Shown here piece by piece: positions 42,915 to 54,299 of a stretch of DNA of 64,000 bases (its first letter is position 1; every line of letters starts with the position of its first letter). The stretch is from Malus domestica. Its lineage: Eukaryota; Streptophyta; Magnoliopsida; Rosales; Rosaceae. The position numbers and the translations under genes were made by a program. The notes below the pieces were generated by a model that was not told where the DNA came from, made no database searches, and worked only from the letters and a program-made list of their open reading frames with translations. The stretch is from assembly GCF_042453785.1 (NCBI RefSeq), contig NC_091676.1, positions 2,053,501 to 2,117,500 of the forward strand, given 5' to 3'.

Positions 42915-45900
42915 ACTCCGCCTATGTAATTTTACATTGCCGGTCCCAAGCCCGGATAAAGGAGGAGGGGGAGGGCGTCAGGTAGTCGACAGCCGGCACT
43001 CCATGATCACGTCGAATACTTATGAAAATGAATCCAGAACAAAATCGCGCTAAAGCTAGGGCGTCACCCGTAAGTGGCGCGCTGTGTGGCCCGAGCACAG
43101 TGATAAGTGAGCAAGGGTCGCTGTATCTCCATCGGCACCCGGATGCAGTGTTAAATGAGCAAGGGGGCCGTAGAAACTTCTTTTCGAACGACTCCACTCA
43201 AAGTTGTTTGGGAGCATATGCTCCTATCAACTTTACACGGGACACACAAAAGAAGTACTTTGATCCTATTAGACGGGGGAGGGTGAAGAAGCTAGGACAG
43301 AAGGGTAGAGTTCAAGAGAGCAAAATGCGTTTAGGAACGTGGAATATAGGAACCTTAACGGGAAAATCTATGGAAGTAGTGGAAGTTATGGTGAGGAGAA
43401 GGATAAATATTATGTGCCTACAAGAAACTAAGTGGGTTGGTAGTAAGGCAAAGGATCTAGAAAACTCAGGGTTTAAACTTTGGTATTCGGGCACAAATAG
43501 AACGAGAAACGGTGTTGGCATCATCGTGGACAAGACCTTGACACAAGATGTTGTAGATGTCAAGAGGGTAGGAGATAAAATCATGGCAATCAAGATTGTA
43601 ATAGGACAAGAACTTATCAATGTGATTAGTGCGTACGCACCTCAAGTAGGGTTGGATACGAGTTCGAAGGAGAAATTTTGGGAAGACCTTGGAGACTTGG
43701 TGCAAGGAATTGCTCAGACGGAGAAGTTATTTATAGGAGGAGATCTAAATGGACACGTGGGCAGGGAGACAGGCAACTATGGAGGTTTTCATGGTGGCCA
43801 TGGTTTTGGGGAGAGAAACGAGGATGGGGAAGCTATCTTGGATTTTGCAATGGCATATGATCTCTTCTTAGCCAACACCTTCTTTAAGAAGAGAGAAGAA
43901 CATGTGATCACCTACAAGAGTGGGTCGTCAAAAACACAAATAGATTTTCTTCTAATGAGGAAAGGGGATCGTATAACTTGTAAGGATTGCAAAGTTATAC
44001 CAGGAGAGAGCGTGGCTAATCAACATCGCTTGTTGGTGATGGATGTACATATCAAAAGAGGGAGACAAAAGAACAAGACTTGGAAGTGCCCAAGGACTAG
44101 ATGGTGGAATCTAAAAGAAGAAAAACAAGCCATTTTCAAAGAGAAGGTAATCACCCAATGTGTGTGGGATAGAGAGGGGGAAGCTAGCCAAATGTGGGAT
44201 TCCATGGCTAGTTGTATCCGAAAAGTAGCAAAAGAGGTATTAGGAGAGTCCAAGGGCTTTGCCCCACACCAAAAGGAATCTTGGTGGTGGAATGAGGAGG
44301 TACAAACAAAGGTGAAGGCTAAGAAGGAATGTTGTAAAGCCTTATACAAGGAGATGACCGATGAAAATGGTGAAAGGTATAGAAAAGCGAAGCAAGAGGC
44401 GAAGAAAGCGGTCAGAGAAGCTAAGTTAGCGGCTTACGACGATATGTATAAACGACTAGATACCAAAGAAGGAGAGTTGGATATCTATAAACTAGCTAGA
44501 GCAAGGGAAAAGAAGACAAGGGACCTAAACCAAGTGAGGTGCATCAAGGATGAGGATGGAAAGGTTCTTGCTACAGAGAACGCGGTTAAAGACAGATGGA
44601 GAGGTTATTTTCATAATCTTTTCAATGAAGGACATGAAAGGAGTGCTTCTTTAGGGGAGTTGAGTAACTCAGAAGAGTGTAGAAACTACTCTTTTTATCG
44701 TCGAATCCGGAAGGAAGAAGTGGTTGTAGCTTTGAAGAAGATGAAGCATAGAAAAGCAATAGGCCCAGACGATATACCAATCGAAGTGTGGAAAGTTTTG
44801 GGAGAGACAGGTATAACATGGCTCACTGACCTTTTCAATAGGATTTTGAAAACGAAGAAGATGCCAAATGAGTGGCGAACGAGCACTTTGGTGCCTATCT
44901 ACAAGAATAAGGGCGACGTACAAAATTGCATGAACTATAGGGGTATTAAGCTAATGAGTCATACAATGAAGCTCTGGGAGAGAGTCATTGAGCATAGATT
45001 GAGGCAAGAGACACGGGTTTCGGACAACCAATTCGGGTTCATGCCAGGGCGCTCAACCATGGAGGCAATCTATCTCTTACGAAGATTGATGGAAAGATAT
45101 AGAGATGGGAAAAAGGATTTACACATGGTCTTTATAGATTTGGAAAAAGCGTATGATAGGGTCCCAAGAGACATTCTTTGGAGGATCTTAGAGAAGAAAG
45201 GAGTACGAGTAGCATATATCCAAGCTATAAAGGATATGTATGAAGGAGCAAAGACTGCCGTAAGAACTCATGAAGGACAAACCGAAAGCTTTCCCATAAC
45301 TGTAGGATTACATCAAGGCTCATCCTTAAGTCCTTACCTTTTTGCGTTGGTAATGGATGAGTTAACAGGACATATTCAAGATGATATTCCTTGGTGTATG
45401 CTTTTCGCAGACGATATAGTGTTGATAGATGAAACTCAGGAAGGGGTAAATGCAAAGCTTAACCTTTGGAGAGAAGTGTTGGAATCTAAAGGTCTTCGCC
45501 TAAGCCGATCAAAGACAGAATATATGGAGTGCAAGTTTAGTGCAGATGGAGGCCAAAACGAGTTAGGGGTGAGGATCGGAGATCAAGAAATACCAAAGAG
45601 CGACCGTTTTCGTTACCTAGGATCTATCTTGCAAAAGAACGGAGAATTAGATGGAGATCTCAACCATAGAATACAAGCTGGATGGATGAAGTGGAAGAGT
45701 GCATCTGGCGTGTTGTGTGACCGCCGTATGCCACTGAAGCTCAAAGGAAAATTCTATAGGACGGCAATAAGGCCGGCGATGCTGTATGGCACAGAATGTT
45801 GGGCGGTGAAGCATCAACACGTACACAAAATGGGTGTAGCGGAGATGAGGATGCTTCGTTGGATGTGTGGGCACACGAGAAAGGATAAGATTAGGAATGA

Positions 45901-46179
45901 GGATATCCGGGGTAAAGTAGGAGTAGCCGAAATTGAAGGAAAGATGAGAGAAAATCGGTTACGGTGGTTTGGACATGTGCAAAGAAGGCCTACTGACGCT
46001 CCGATTAGAAGATGCGACTATGGGACAGAGGTTCAGGGCCGAAGGGGTAGAGGAAGACCTAGGAAAACTTTGGAAGAGACTCTAAGAAAAGACTTAGAGT
46101 ACTTGGATCTAACGAAGGACATGACACAGGACCGAGCACAATGGCGTTCTAAGATTCATATAGCCGATCCCACTCAGTG
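42915..46179 (+). mobile_element. RTE-clade LINE, main part with complete ORF
   Basis: Starts at ACTCCGCCTATG immediately after a 17-bp target duplication (GTAAATAGATACACATA, 42898-42914). A short 5' UTR precedes the long ORF at 43022-46180. LINE homology ends about 46179, within the terminal CACTCAGTG, where the usual GGGAAAAGGC and GTTG tail would begin. The matching right-hand duplication is at 51057-51073, after a second LINE piece. Confidence 0.88.
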
Positions 46180-46180
46180 A
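43022..46180 (+). CDS. LINE (RTE clade) ORF: endonuclease plus reverse transcriptase
   Basis: An uninterrupted frame of 1052 codons. From about residue 102 an APE-type endonuclease begins ([44 protein letters not shown]). The reverse transcriptase follows at about 590-850: [10 protein letters not shown]-like block ([20 protein letters not shown]), [45 protein letters not shown] and the catalytic FADD at 795-798. The C-terminal region ([31 protein letters not shown]) is typical of plant RTE elements. One ORF, no RNase H and a GTTG-repeat tail fit RTE. RTE proteins nick DNA and copy their RNA at the target site. The ATG could be later; the first 100 residues show no domain. Confidence 0.93.
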   Translation: MKMNPEQNRAKARASPVSGALCGPSTVISEQGSLYLHRHPDAVLNEQGGRRNFFSNDSTQSCLGAYAPINFTRDTQKKYFDPIRRGRVKKLGQKGRVQESKMRLGTWNIGTLTGKSMEVVEVMVRRRINIMCLQETKWVGSKAKDLENSGFKLWYSGTNRTRNGVGIIVDKTLTQDVVDVKRVGDKIMAIKIVIGQELINVISAYAPQVGLDTSSKEKFWEDLGDLVQGIAQTEKLFIGGDLNGHVGRETGNYGGFHGGHGFGERNEDGEAILDFAMAYDLFLANTFFKKREEHVITYKSGSSKTQIDFLLMRKGDRITCKDCKVIPGESVANQHRLLVMDVHIKRGRQKNKTWKCPRTRWWNLKEEKQAIFKEKVITQCVWDREGEASQMWDSMASCIRKVAKEVLGESKGFAPHQKESWWWNEEVQTKVKAKKECCKALYKEMTDENGERYRKAKQEAKKAVREAKLAAYDDMYKRLDTKEGELDIYKLARAREKKTRDLNQVRCIKDEDGKVLATENAVKDRWRGYFHNLFNEGHERSASLGELSNSEECRNYSFYRRIRKEEVVVALKKMKHRKAIGPDDIPIEVWKVLGETGITWLTDLFNRILKTKKMPNEWRTSTLVPIYKNKGDVQNCMNYRGIKLMSHTMKLWERVIEHRLRQETRVSDNQFGFMPGRSTMEAIYLLRRLMERYRDGKKDLHMVFIDLEKAYDRVPRDILWRILEKKGVRVAYIQAIKDMYEGAKTAVRTHEGQTESFPITVGLHQGSSLSPYLFALVMDELTGHIQDDIPWCMLFADDIVLIDETQEGVNAKLNLWREVLESKGLRLSRSKTEYMECKFSADGGQNELGVRIGDQEIPKSDRFRYLGSILQKNGELDGDLNHRIQAGWMKWKSASGVLCDRRMPLKLKGKFYRTAIRPAMLYGTECWAVKHQHVHKMGVAEMRMLRWMCGHTRKDKIRNEDIRGKVGVAEIEGKMRENRLRWFGHVQRRPTDAPIRRCDYGTEVQGRRGRGRPRKTLEETLRKDLEYLDLTKDMTQDRAQWRSKIHIADPTQ

Positions 46181-46440
46181 CTTGGATTTTCCAAGTCTCC
46201 AACCGAGAAGTTTTCCTCACTCGAAAAATTAAGGGAACACTACCCCAACCTACATGCTCCACTCAGAAAGCTTCAACATACAAGCTTCAACAAAAGAAAA
46301 TTCAAAGAACTTAGCGAAGAAGGCTTTGGTGTATTTAACACAATACGTTGAAATGAAGGAAAACTTATTTATTGATATCCCCGATAAGCTACAAATATGT
46401 ACATATACATGAGTCAAAATAAACAAACAAGATGGAGCCT

Positions 46441-47121
46441 TCACAAAGGTTGCTTAGGAGAAGTCTCAGCAGTCGGTAGAGCCCCAGAAAGAGAAGGCAT
46501 CGGAGGGGGATCATTCGGAGCCTCAGTACTGGACAGAACCCTAGAAGGAGGAGGCATCAGAGGTTGATCATTTGGAGCTTCATTACGCGGTACAGCCCCA
46601 GAAGACGAAGGCAATAAATGCCTTTGGAACAAACCCACAAATCTCTGATGATCAAGTAAAACCTGACCATCAGTTTCCTTCATCTGGTCAAGCTTCCTCT
46701 TCATGTTTGTAGCATAGTCATGTGCGAGTCGGTGCAACTGTTTATTCTCATGCTTGAGCCCTCTAATCTCCTGTTTGAGACTCATCACTTCGGCCGCCAA
46801 TGACTCAACTTGGCGGGTTCGAGCAAATAGGCGTTGGGCCATATTAGACACAGAAACTGCACACTGAACACTGAGAGCCAGTGAATCCTTAACAGCTAAC
46901 TCATCAGACCGTTTGGAAAGTAGTCTGTTATCTTTGGGAGTGAGAAGGTTCCTGGCCACCACCGCAGCGGTCATATCATTCTTCATCACGGAATCCCCAA
47001 CGGTAAGAGGACCAGTAAGGGAGACGAAGGATGGGCGCCATATGTTGTCTGGAGAAGGCGGGGCTGCCTCTTCAACAAGGTTCAAGTCAAAACGACGGTC
47101 GGAGGGGCCAGACATTTTCAA
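46441..47121 (-). CDS. Coiled-coil protein frame within the LTR-derived block
   Basis: An open frame of 226 codons on the minus strand. After an Asn/Leu-containing leader (MSGPSDRRFDLNLVEEAAPP) it has a predicted coiled coil at about residues 95-165 (QVESLAAEVMSLKQEIRGLK, HENKQLHRLAHDY, MKRKLDQMKE). The tail is Pro/Ser rich, with three related units around PPSRVLSSTEAPNDPPPMPS. I recognise no named family. It lies in repetitive, mobile-element sequence, so it is more likely element-borne than a host gene. Its orientation is opposite to that implied by the LTR-like segment at 49981-50422. Confidence 0.5.
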   Translation of the reverse strand: MKMSGPSDRRFDLNLVEEAAPPSPDNIWRPSFVSLTGPLTVGDSVMKNDMTAAVVARNLLTPKDNRLLSKRSDELAVKDSLALSVQCAVSVSNMAQRLFARTRQVESLAAEVMSLKQEIRGLKHENKQLHRLAHDYATNMKRKLDQMKETDGQVLLDHQRFVGLFQRHLLPSSSGAVPRNEAPNDQPLMPPPSRVLSSTEAPNDPPPMPSLSGALPTAETSPKQPL

Positions 47122-47249
47122 AGGTATTGAAGAGAGAAGAGGTCGGACAAATCAAGATCTTAGAAGTGCAAGAATGGAGCTTCTACTGGTGGAGATTCAA
47201 GTGTGCTTTGGAACTTAATGCCAGCCTCTATAAAAAGCTGCACTCGACG

Positions 47250-49040
47250 GAGCTTCAGACATCGAAGAGGCGCCTGCTCAGAAATCGAAGAGGCGTTTGC
47301 TTTCTCAAAAGCTGGGCTGCTTAGAGACCACGAGGGTTGATCTCATAAATCGAAGAGGTGTTTGCTTTCTCAAAAGTTGGGCTGCTCAAAGACCACGAAA
47401 GCCGATCTCAGAAATCGAAGAGGCGCTCGCTTCCTCAAAAGCTGGGCTCCTCAGAGACCACGAGGGCCGATCTCAGAAATCGAAGAGGCACCTACTTTTC
47501 CAGCCTTGTCAGCACCTGTCACACGTACACTCAGCTTTACGGAAATTATGGGTATTCTGTCGAAGACTTCTGGGGAAGTAAAAAACACATGAATCTTACT
47601 GTCCAATCACCCACTTCCCACACGCAGCAATAGCTCATGGGTACCACAGATAACTTTGCCAAAGTTCTCTGCCAAAGTTGAGCACGTGAAGCTTGCAGCT
47701 CCCACTACATCGCTCTGACCAAGAAGGGTAAAAGAATAGCAAAGAAACAGCACTAACAAAGTTTAGACCCATAAATTTTGAAGGTCTAGCTACCATATTA
47801 TTACCCACAAGGGTAAAGGAACAGTACCACTGTTGGATAATTGGAAAGTCCCTGTGTGTCAACCTCTGTGCCTCGTGGCAAGGTAGACTAGCAAACATGC
47901 CCAACCTTTACTCACATTCGAGAAAACACTCCCAATAAGATTGCTTGCTCCAAAATCGAAGAGGCACCGTCCTCCGAATCTCGAGAGCCAGACTCCCAAC
48001 ATGACTACTTTCTCAAAAATCGAAGAGAGGGTAAAGGAACAGTACCATTGCTGGATAATTGGAAAGTCCTTGTGTGTCAACCTCTGTGCTTCGTGGCAAG
48101 GTAGACTAGCAAACATGCCCAACCTTTACTCACATTTGAGAAAACACTCCCAACAAGATTGCTTGCTCCAAAATCGAAGAGGCACCACCCTCCGAATCTC
48201 GAGAGCCAGACTCCCAACATGATTACTTTTTCAAAAATCGAAGAGACACTGCTCCCCGAATCTCGAGAGCCAGACCCCCAGCATGATTGCTTTCTCAAAA
48301 ATCGAAGAGGCATCGTTCTCCGAATCAATCGAAGAGGCGCTCGCTTTCTCAAAAGCTGGGCTGCTCAGAGACCACGAGGGCCGATCTCAGAAATCAAAGA
48401 GGCACCTTCTTTTCTAGCCTTGTCAGCACCTGTCACACGCACACTCAGCTTTGCGGAAATTATGGGCATTCTGTCGAAGACTTCTGGTGAAGTAGAAAGC
48501 ACATGAATCTTACTGTTCAATCACCCACTTCCCACACGCAACAATAGCTCATGGGTACCACAGATAACTTTGTCAAAGTCTCTGCCAAAGTTGAGCACGT
48601 GAAGCTTGCAGCTCCCACTACATCGCTCTGACCAAGAAAGGTAAAAGAATAGCAAAGAAACAGCACTAACAAAGTTTAGACACATAAATTTTGAAGGTCT
48701 AGCTACCATATTATTACCCACAAGGGTAAAGGAACAGTACCACTGCTGGATAATTGGAAAGTCCCTGTGTGTCAACCTCCGTGCTTCGTGGCAAGGTAGA
48801 CTAGCAAACATGCCCAACCTTTACTCACATCCGAGAAAACACTCCCAACAAGATTGCTTACTCCAAAATCGAAGAGGCACCGCCTTCCGAATCTCGAGAG
48901 ACAGACTCCCAACATGATTACTTTCTCAAAAATCGAAGAGACACTGCTCCCCGAATCTCGAGAGCCAGACCCCCACCATGATTGCTTTCTCAAAAATCGA
49001 AGAAGCATCGTTCTCCGAATCTCGAGAGCCAGATACCACA
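47250..49040. repeat. Complex repeat region built on AATCGAAGAGGC units
   Basis: More than fifteen AATCGAAGAGRC motifs are spread through the region. A unit of about 900 bp is duplicated: CCTTGTCAGCACCTGTCACA occurs at about 47504 and 48419, and AGCTCATGGGTACCACAGAT at about 47631 and 48546. A 120-bp sub-block (GGGTAAAGGAACAGTACCA) occurs three times, near 47811, 48029 and 48725. Confidence 0.85.
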
Positions 49041-49980
49041 TACCACTTTTTCAAAGTGCTCTGACAGAGTTAAAACATGTGAAGCTGGCAGCTCCCACTA
49101 CCGTGCTATGACCAAGCAGGGTAAAGGAATAGCATTACTACTTGTTGTTAGGGAGACTCCTATATATGTCGACCTCCATCCCCAACGGACAGGCAGACCT
49201 GCAAAAATGCTCAACCCTTCCTCATATCTGAGAGGGCACTCCCAACGAAGCCTTTCGAAATATTCAGCTTTCTTTCCCCCCGATAATACCTCTGCAAACA
49301 AGCTATACTAGAGCAAGAATATCTCATATCATCAGGGTTAAAAGCAAGAGTATCCCATATCATGCTTTTTCCCTGTCTTTTCCTTTGGCCTTGTTTTTAC
49401 CTGCAAGACAAGGAGAAAGAGAGCAATCAGTCAGCACTTGAAATCAAGCTCCCAGCCAGGAACTGACAGCCTGGAACCCCTTACCTGATTACTTACCTGG
49501 CATTGCTCTCGAGTACTCATCTTCAACATCTTATGTTGCCAGGGAAGATACCGTATCTGCTTGAGGAACAGATAGGGCAAGTGCGAAGGATACAAGGAAG
49601 CATGTGGAGACAAGCGTAACAGCACACGTGCCGATCCATCCATTACTCTGTCAAAAGCAAAAGTATCCCATATCAGCAGGGTCGAACGTACTCTAGATTT
49701 GATGGACTTGTTTTGACCCTCAAATTCTTCAGTCGGCCTTATACTCTGGAGGAAACCAGAAAACCCTCCAGCTCAGTTCAAGAATAAGCCTGTGGAAAGT
49801 TACTTCTTCAAAAGCAAAAGTATCCCATATCATCTCTTCTCATTTTTCTTCTCTTTATCCTTCATGCTGCTGCAAGATGGGGAGAAGGTGAACAATCAGC
49901 CGGAGCTCTGATTGCTTACCTTGTCTGTCACCTCTTTCAGCAAATCCCCTAGCTCGGCGACTTGGGGGACTCCTACTACA

Positions 49981-50422
49981 TGGTTTGTATCGCGCTTGAC
50001 CAAGCCTGAAACTACAAGTAAGCTTCAAGTGAAATTGATACATTACCTTGTGCATCTCCACCAGTTAAAGATATCACCCCTGGATGGAGGAAGAGTACTT
50101 CCAGAGAAGCTGCCACATCTACCTATGAGACAGATAAGGCAAGTCGATACCACACTCCGATACTTAGAAGTTTCGTGATTACGAGATCATTCTCCCACAA
50201 TATTTCCTAATGTCATTTGTACTCTAATGTCATTTGTACTAAATCATTCACTTGTACTCACTAAAGGAGAGCTTGAACCTATGTACTTGTGTAAACCCTT
50301 CACAATTAATGAGAACTCTTCTATTCCGTGGACGTAGCCAATCTGGGTGAACCACGTACATCTTGTGTTTGCTTTCCTATCTCTATCCATTTATATACTT
50401 ATCCACACTAATGACCGGAGCA
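49981..50422 (+). repeat. Probable LTR of the nested element
   Basis: Begins TGGTTTGTATCGCG after the purine tract ACTTGGGGGACTCC, ends GACCGGAGCA, and includes the R-U5-like segment CCGTGGACGTAGCCAATCTG and GGTGAACCACGTACATCTTG. A similar GTGGACGTAGCC / GGTGAACCACG segment occurs in the LTRs at 36945 and 40181, so the families are related. No second copy was found in the block. Confidence 0.45.
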
Positions 50423-50436
50423 ATTTAGCGAAGATC

Positions 50437-51057
50437 ACAAAAAGCGACCGTTTTCGCTACCTAGGATCTATCTTACAAAAGAACGGAGAATTAGATGGAG
50501 ATCTCAACCATAGAATACGAGCTTGATGGATGAAGTGTAAGAGTGCATCCAGCATGTTGTGTGACCGTCGTAGGCCACTGAAGCTCAAGGGAAAATTTTA
50601 TAAGACGGCAATAAGGCCAGCGATGTTGTATGGCACAGAATGTCAGGCGGTGAAACATCAACACGTACACAAAATGGGTGTAGCAGAGATGAGGATGCTT
50701 CGTGGGATGTGTGGGCACACGAGAAAGGATAAGATTGAGAATGAGGATATCCGAGGTAAAGTAGGAGTAGCCGAAATTGAAGGAAAGATGAGAGAAAATC
50801 GGTTCCGGTGATTTGGACATGTGCAAAGAAGGCCGACTGACGCTCCGGTTCGAAGATGTGACTACGGGACAGAGGTTCAGGGCCGAAGGGGTAGAGGAAG
50901 ACCTAGGAAAACTTTGGAAGAGACTCTAAGAAAAGGCTTAGAGTACTTGGATCTAACGGAGGACATGACACAAAACCGAGCGCAATGGCGTTCTAGGATT
51001 CATATAGCCGACCCCACTTAGTGGGAAAAGGCTTTGTTGTTGTTGTTGTTGTTGTTG
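50437..51057 (+). pseudogene. Second LINE (RTE) 3' piece with GTTG tail
   Basis: Matches the last roughly 585 bases of the LINE ORF (from 45593) and continues through the genuine RTE 3' end: CCGACCCCACTTAGTGGGAA, AAGGC, then about eight TTG units. It carries in-frame stops (near 50524, 50542 and 50811) and differs from the main LINE at several percent of positions, so it is a separate, older or faster-decayed copy. A 17-bp target duplication starts at 51057 directly after the tail. Confidence 0.88.
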
Positions 51058-51267
51058 TAAATAGATACACATATTAATTATTTATTTAATTCCAAAAAAG
51101 GCACGCATAAATTGCCACGTGTCATTCCTACGCGGTCTCTTTCTCTCTCTCTCTCTCTCATTTGTAGCTTCTGTATATATGTACCATGTACGTACCTCGT
51201 TGGCAAACAAAGACATACATCAAAATCTCAATCATCAAACTTTCGAAAAGCTGCAAGCTTTGTCATC

Positions 51268-51738
51268 ATGTCTACAGCAATGGTAATCTCTGCTCTTCAC
51301 TCAGCTCTGCCACCGCCGCGGCGTTTCAATTCCAGCGTTAACCGAAAGACGGGGTTGCTGGAAATGCGGCGTAGGCGTCGTCCTCTGACGATTTCTGCGT
51401 CGTCGCGTGGTCATGATAATTACGACGGTAGACTTGTGGACGAGGACATGATTGTGCTTGGAATGCGAATTCACGAGGTGGAGATGGAAGACGAAGACAA
51501 TCACCAACCGCCGTCGAACTGGATGCAGTGGGAGAAGCAATATTATGCACACTACAACTCGGACATCAGCGAAGGCGTGGGGTTGTTGCAATCCCATTTG
51601 ATGAACACCAGGCCTAGCGTGGCGTTGGGAATGCTTGCTCTTGTTATACTTAGCGCCCCAATATCCACGGCTGCTTTGATGTTCCGATTGCTGGACATTT
51701 TTAAGGGGATCTTAGGCGGTGGGAATATTCACTTTTAG
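51268..51738 (+). CDS. Uncharacterised plant plastid-type membrane protein, paralogue 2
   Basis: A single exon of 156 residues, the same length as paralogue 1 and roughly 87 percent identical by eye. The core YDGRLVDEDMIVLGMRIHE, PPSNWMQWEKQYYAHY and LLQSHLMNTRPSVALGMLAL is kept, as is the C-terminal hydrophobic segment ending LLDIFKGIL. The basic, Ser-rich leader suggests plastid targeting (inference). Upstream 5' sequences match paralogue 1 from about 51105, including CACGTG and GTACCATGTACGTACCTCGT, but with an expanded CT repeat at 51140-51160. The 3' flank GTAAATAGATAAACATATTA also matches. The pair is therefore a tandem duplication later split by the LINE block. Confidence 0.85.
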   Translation: MSTAMVISALHSALPPPRRFNSSVNRKTGLLEMRRRRRPLTISASSRGHDNYDGRLVDEDMIVLGMRIHEVEMEDEDNHQPPSNWMQWEKQYYAHYNSDISEGVGLLQSHLMNTRPSVALGMLALVILSAPISTAALMFRLLDIFKGILGGGNIHF

Positions 51739-52180
51739 TCCATGTATGCATGGCTTCATTGCCTTCTGTAAATAGATAAACATATTAATTATTTTCTTAA
51801 TTAATTAATTTCTTGGAAAATTGTTCACTCATATAGCTATATCGAATTAATTTATTAGTTATGTTTCATTATCGAGATAACTTGTCGCAAAGTTTTTGCA
51901 CATGCAATACAATCAAATTTCAACACACAAAATCTTAACTAGTTATTAATTTAAGGGAGACTTTGGATGCGGTCCCTAGTTATGAACAATTTTTTACTGA
52001 AACCTTGTTGTTTTTCAATTTTTGATCCAAGTCCCTAAAATTAATTGATAATTTATTTCTATGTACGTTACTATATTTTTTAAATTAAAAATTAAAATTT
52101 ATAGTTGTTTATAGTAATGAGATTTTAAATAAAAAACCATAATTTGTGGGATTAAAAATATTAAAATATAAATATACTAT

Positions 52181-52460
52181 TGTGTGTGTGTGTGTGTGTG
52201 TAAACATGGGTACATTCATAAAAAATAACCAAAATATTATTGTATCAAAACATGGGTACATTCTTCAAAATGGGTACATTTAGCAAAAATAAAAATGGGT
52301 ACAAATAAATAAAAAAATATGGGTACAATACAAATAAAACTTTAAAAAATATGGGCACAAAAAGAAATTAATATATGGGTACAAATTAAAATTGAAAGGA
52401 AAATTGGTACAAATTAAAAAAGGGTTGCAAATTAAAAATGGGTACAAACTAAAAATAAAA
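52181..52460. repeat. (TG)n run and degenerate TGGGTACA repeat
   Basis: About ten TG units are followed by roughly ten copies of ATGGGTACA or TTGGTACA spaced 15 to 40 bases apart in A-rich sequence. The spacing is irregular, so this is a degenerate dispersed motif array rather than a strict tandem repeat. Confidence 0.7.
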
Positions 52461-52879
52461 ATATATGATAAAAAATTTAGCCATAAATATAAATATACTA
52501 ATTGTAACATTTTTAATATTAAATGAATATATTTAGAAATAAAAAATATTTTATTATTGAAATAATGAATGATATTATTAATACAAAGGACTTTGATCAA
52601 AAATTGAAAAGTAATAAGGTTTTAATCAATAGAGTAGTAAAAATAAGGATGAAAACCTAATTACTCCTTAATTTAATGGTATTTCTTCACACTAAAAAAA
52701 TTCCTAAATTTAAATTCCCCACCCTCATTCATCAACTAACATTTTATGGGCTCTTGAAATCATCATTAATTCCAAAAGAATTTTCTTGGTTTGCTACGTT
52801 TTTGTATTTCCTGGTGGGTTTTGCTGCTGTTGCAGGAGTTACAATGTGCTTCAACTAACTAGCTTCCTCAATACTATTA

Positions 52880-53180
52880 GGTACCGTTTGGTAAGTGGGA
52901 CGGGACGGAACGGAGTGAGACGAGGCGTTTCGTCCCATGTTTGGTGCGCCTAAAACGGGTGGAACACGCTGTTCCATGGGACGAATTTTTGGTGAATTTT
53001 CGTTCCACCTCACCCCCTGGAATGACTAGTTCCACATCCATGGAACACAAGATTATAATATTTCCATCTTCTTCTTCTTCCTCCTTGTTTCCATCCGAGG
53101 ACATCTTTGCTCCCTCTCCGTTCCGTTCCGTCATGTCTCGTCCTATCCCGTCTCGTCTCGTCTGCATACCAAACGATACC
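52880..53180. mobile_element. PIF/Harbinger-type MITE, copy B (GGTACCGTTTGGTA family)
   Basis: A 301-bp element with ends GGTACCGTTTGGTA and TACCAAACGATACC, flanked by TTA at 52877-52879 and 53181-53183. It is closely similar to copy A at 9805-10120 across its length. No transposase. Confidence 0.87.
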
Positions 53181-53385
53181 TTAGGGTTGTCCTCATTCTC
53201 AGTTAAGCTACCCTTAATTAACCAGTATATAATAAAGGCAATGGTAACGAGACTATTTCAAAAGGAATTGTTATTGGCACTCCAAATTCCTTATTCTACA
53301 CTTCAAACTTTCTATATTTATAAAGAAAAATACACTTACGAGGAGAGTAGAATGAAATTTTTTGAGTATCAATAACACTTCCCAT

Positions 53386-53525
53386 TTCAAAAGTGAGACT
53401 TTTTATATGCATTCTGCCACCTCATATTTTTAGAACAATATTTTATAACATTGTCCCGTGAATTGATGTAAATTGTGAGGTGGCAGAGAACTTACAGAGA
53501 GTCCCACTATAGAAAGTCTCATCAG
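53386..53525. mobile_element. Foldback MITE with 10-bp target duplication
   Basis: A 140-bp element whose ends AAGTGAGACTTTTTATA and TATAGAAAGTCTCAT pair, as do the inner CTGCCACCTCA and TGAGGTGGCAG. CACTTCCCAT (53376-53385) and CACTTCTCAT (53526-53535) flank it, with one mismatch. Mutator-like by duplication length. Confidence 0.65.
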
Positions 53526-54299
53526 CACTTCTCATATAATAAGAGAATAATGCTAGGTAATTAACTTATTTCTTTTTCACCATATGAGGTACGGAGATAT
53601 ATAGAATAATGTTATACATTAAATGTTTGATAAAAAAAAAATTATAGACTAAATATACATACTAAATGATGTGTTACTAATACAAAATAAGTACGTTAAT
53701 TGACATTTGAGTTATAATTAAATCATCAACTTTTATATATTTTTAATTTATAAATTTTATCTATAAATTTAATCTTCTTGTTATTACACGATGAAGGTAA
53801 ATCAGACACTAAATGAATTGAGAGGAACTGAAGAGCCAAACATTGCTCATAAGTACAAATATAAGCGGCCGCCCAAGTCAACCCAATTCTACTCCGGTGG
53901 TTCCCCCCAGGTAAACTGCCAATATCATCCCCAATGATTTACAATATAATAAACGAAAGATCCTTTCATTTGTTCTTATATTCCAGGAAGGTTTCTCTGA
54001 AATGAGATGCATGCATGTTCGGTAAATGTAACTTCCAGTTCTCGACTCCCTGTCCAAGCTTTTTTAATTTTTATGCATGATAAGATACAAGCAAATCTGT
54101 TAAAATTATTAAAAATTAAATCGTAATTGTTGTATTGATCAAGAGGAATATCGATGACATATTAGTTAAATATTGTTAATATAGCTTATTATTGACAATA
54201 TAACAATCAAACGTCAGTGACATTTTAAAAACCGACGAATTCATTGAGTGTCGGTGACGGAGTTAGAATTTTTAAATAATAATGTCTTGATTTTGACCA

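Larger units (their letters stand above)
46180..50436. mobile_element. LTR-element-derived block nested in the LINE
   Basis: About 4.3 kb that is not LINE. It contains an antisense coiled-coil frame (46441-47121), a long stretch of short AATCGAAGAGGC-based repeats with kilobase-scale duplications, and near the right end a purine tract (GGCGACTTGGGGGACTCC) followed by an LTR-like segment (about 49981-50422). After that comes a primer-site-like AATTTAGCGAAGATCAC. No gag, protease or pol domain is seen. It looks like a large non-autonomous LTR derivative that has been rearranged, a broken fossil. Confidence 0.6.

Noticed and set aside
47250-49040. Regular AATCGAAGAGGC repeats considered as a coding repeat protein or satellite
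   Set aside because: No frame stays open across the units and the larger duplications fit a mobile-element interior.
52941-53375. Plus-strand 144-codon frame
   Set aside because: Starts inside MITE copy B and has no conserved domain.
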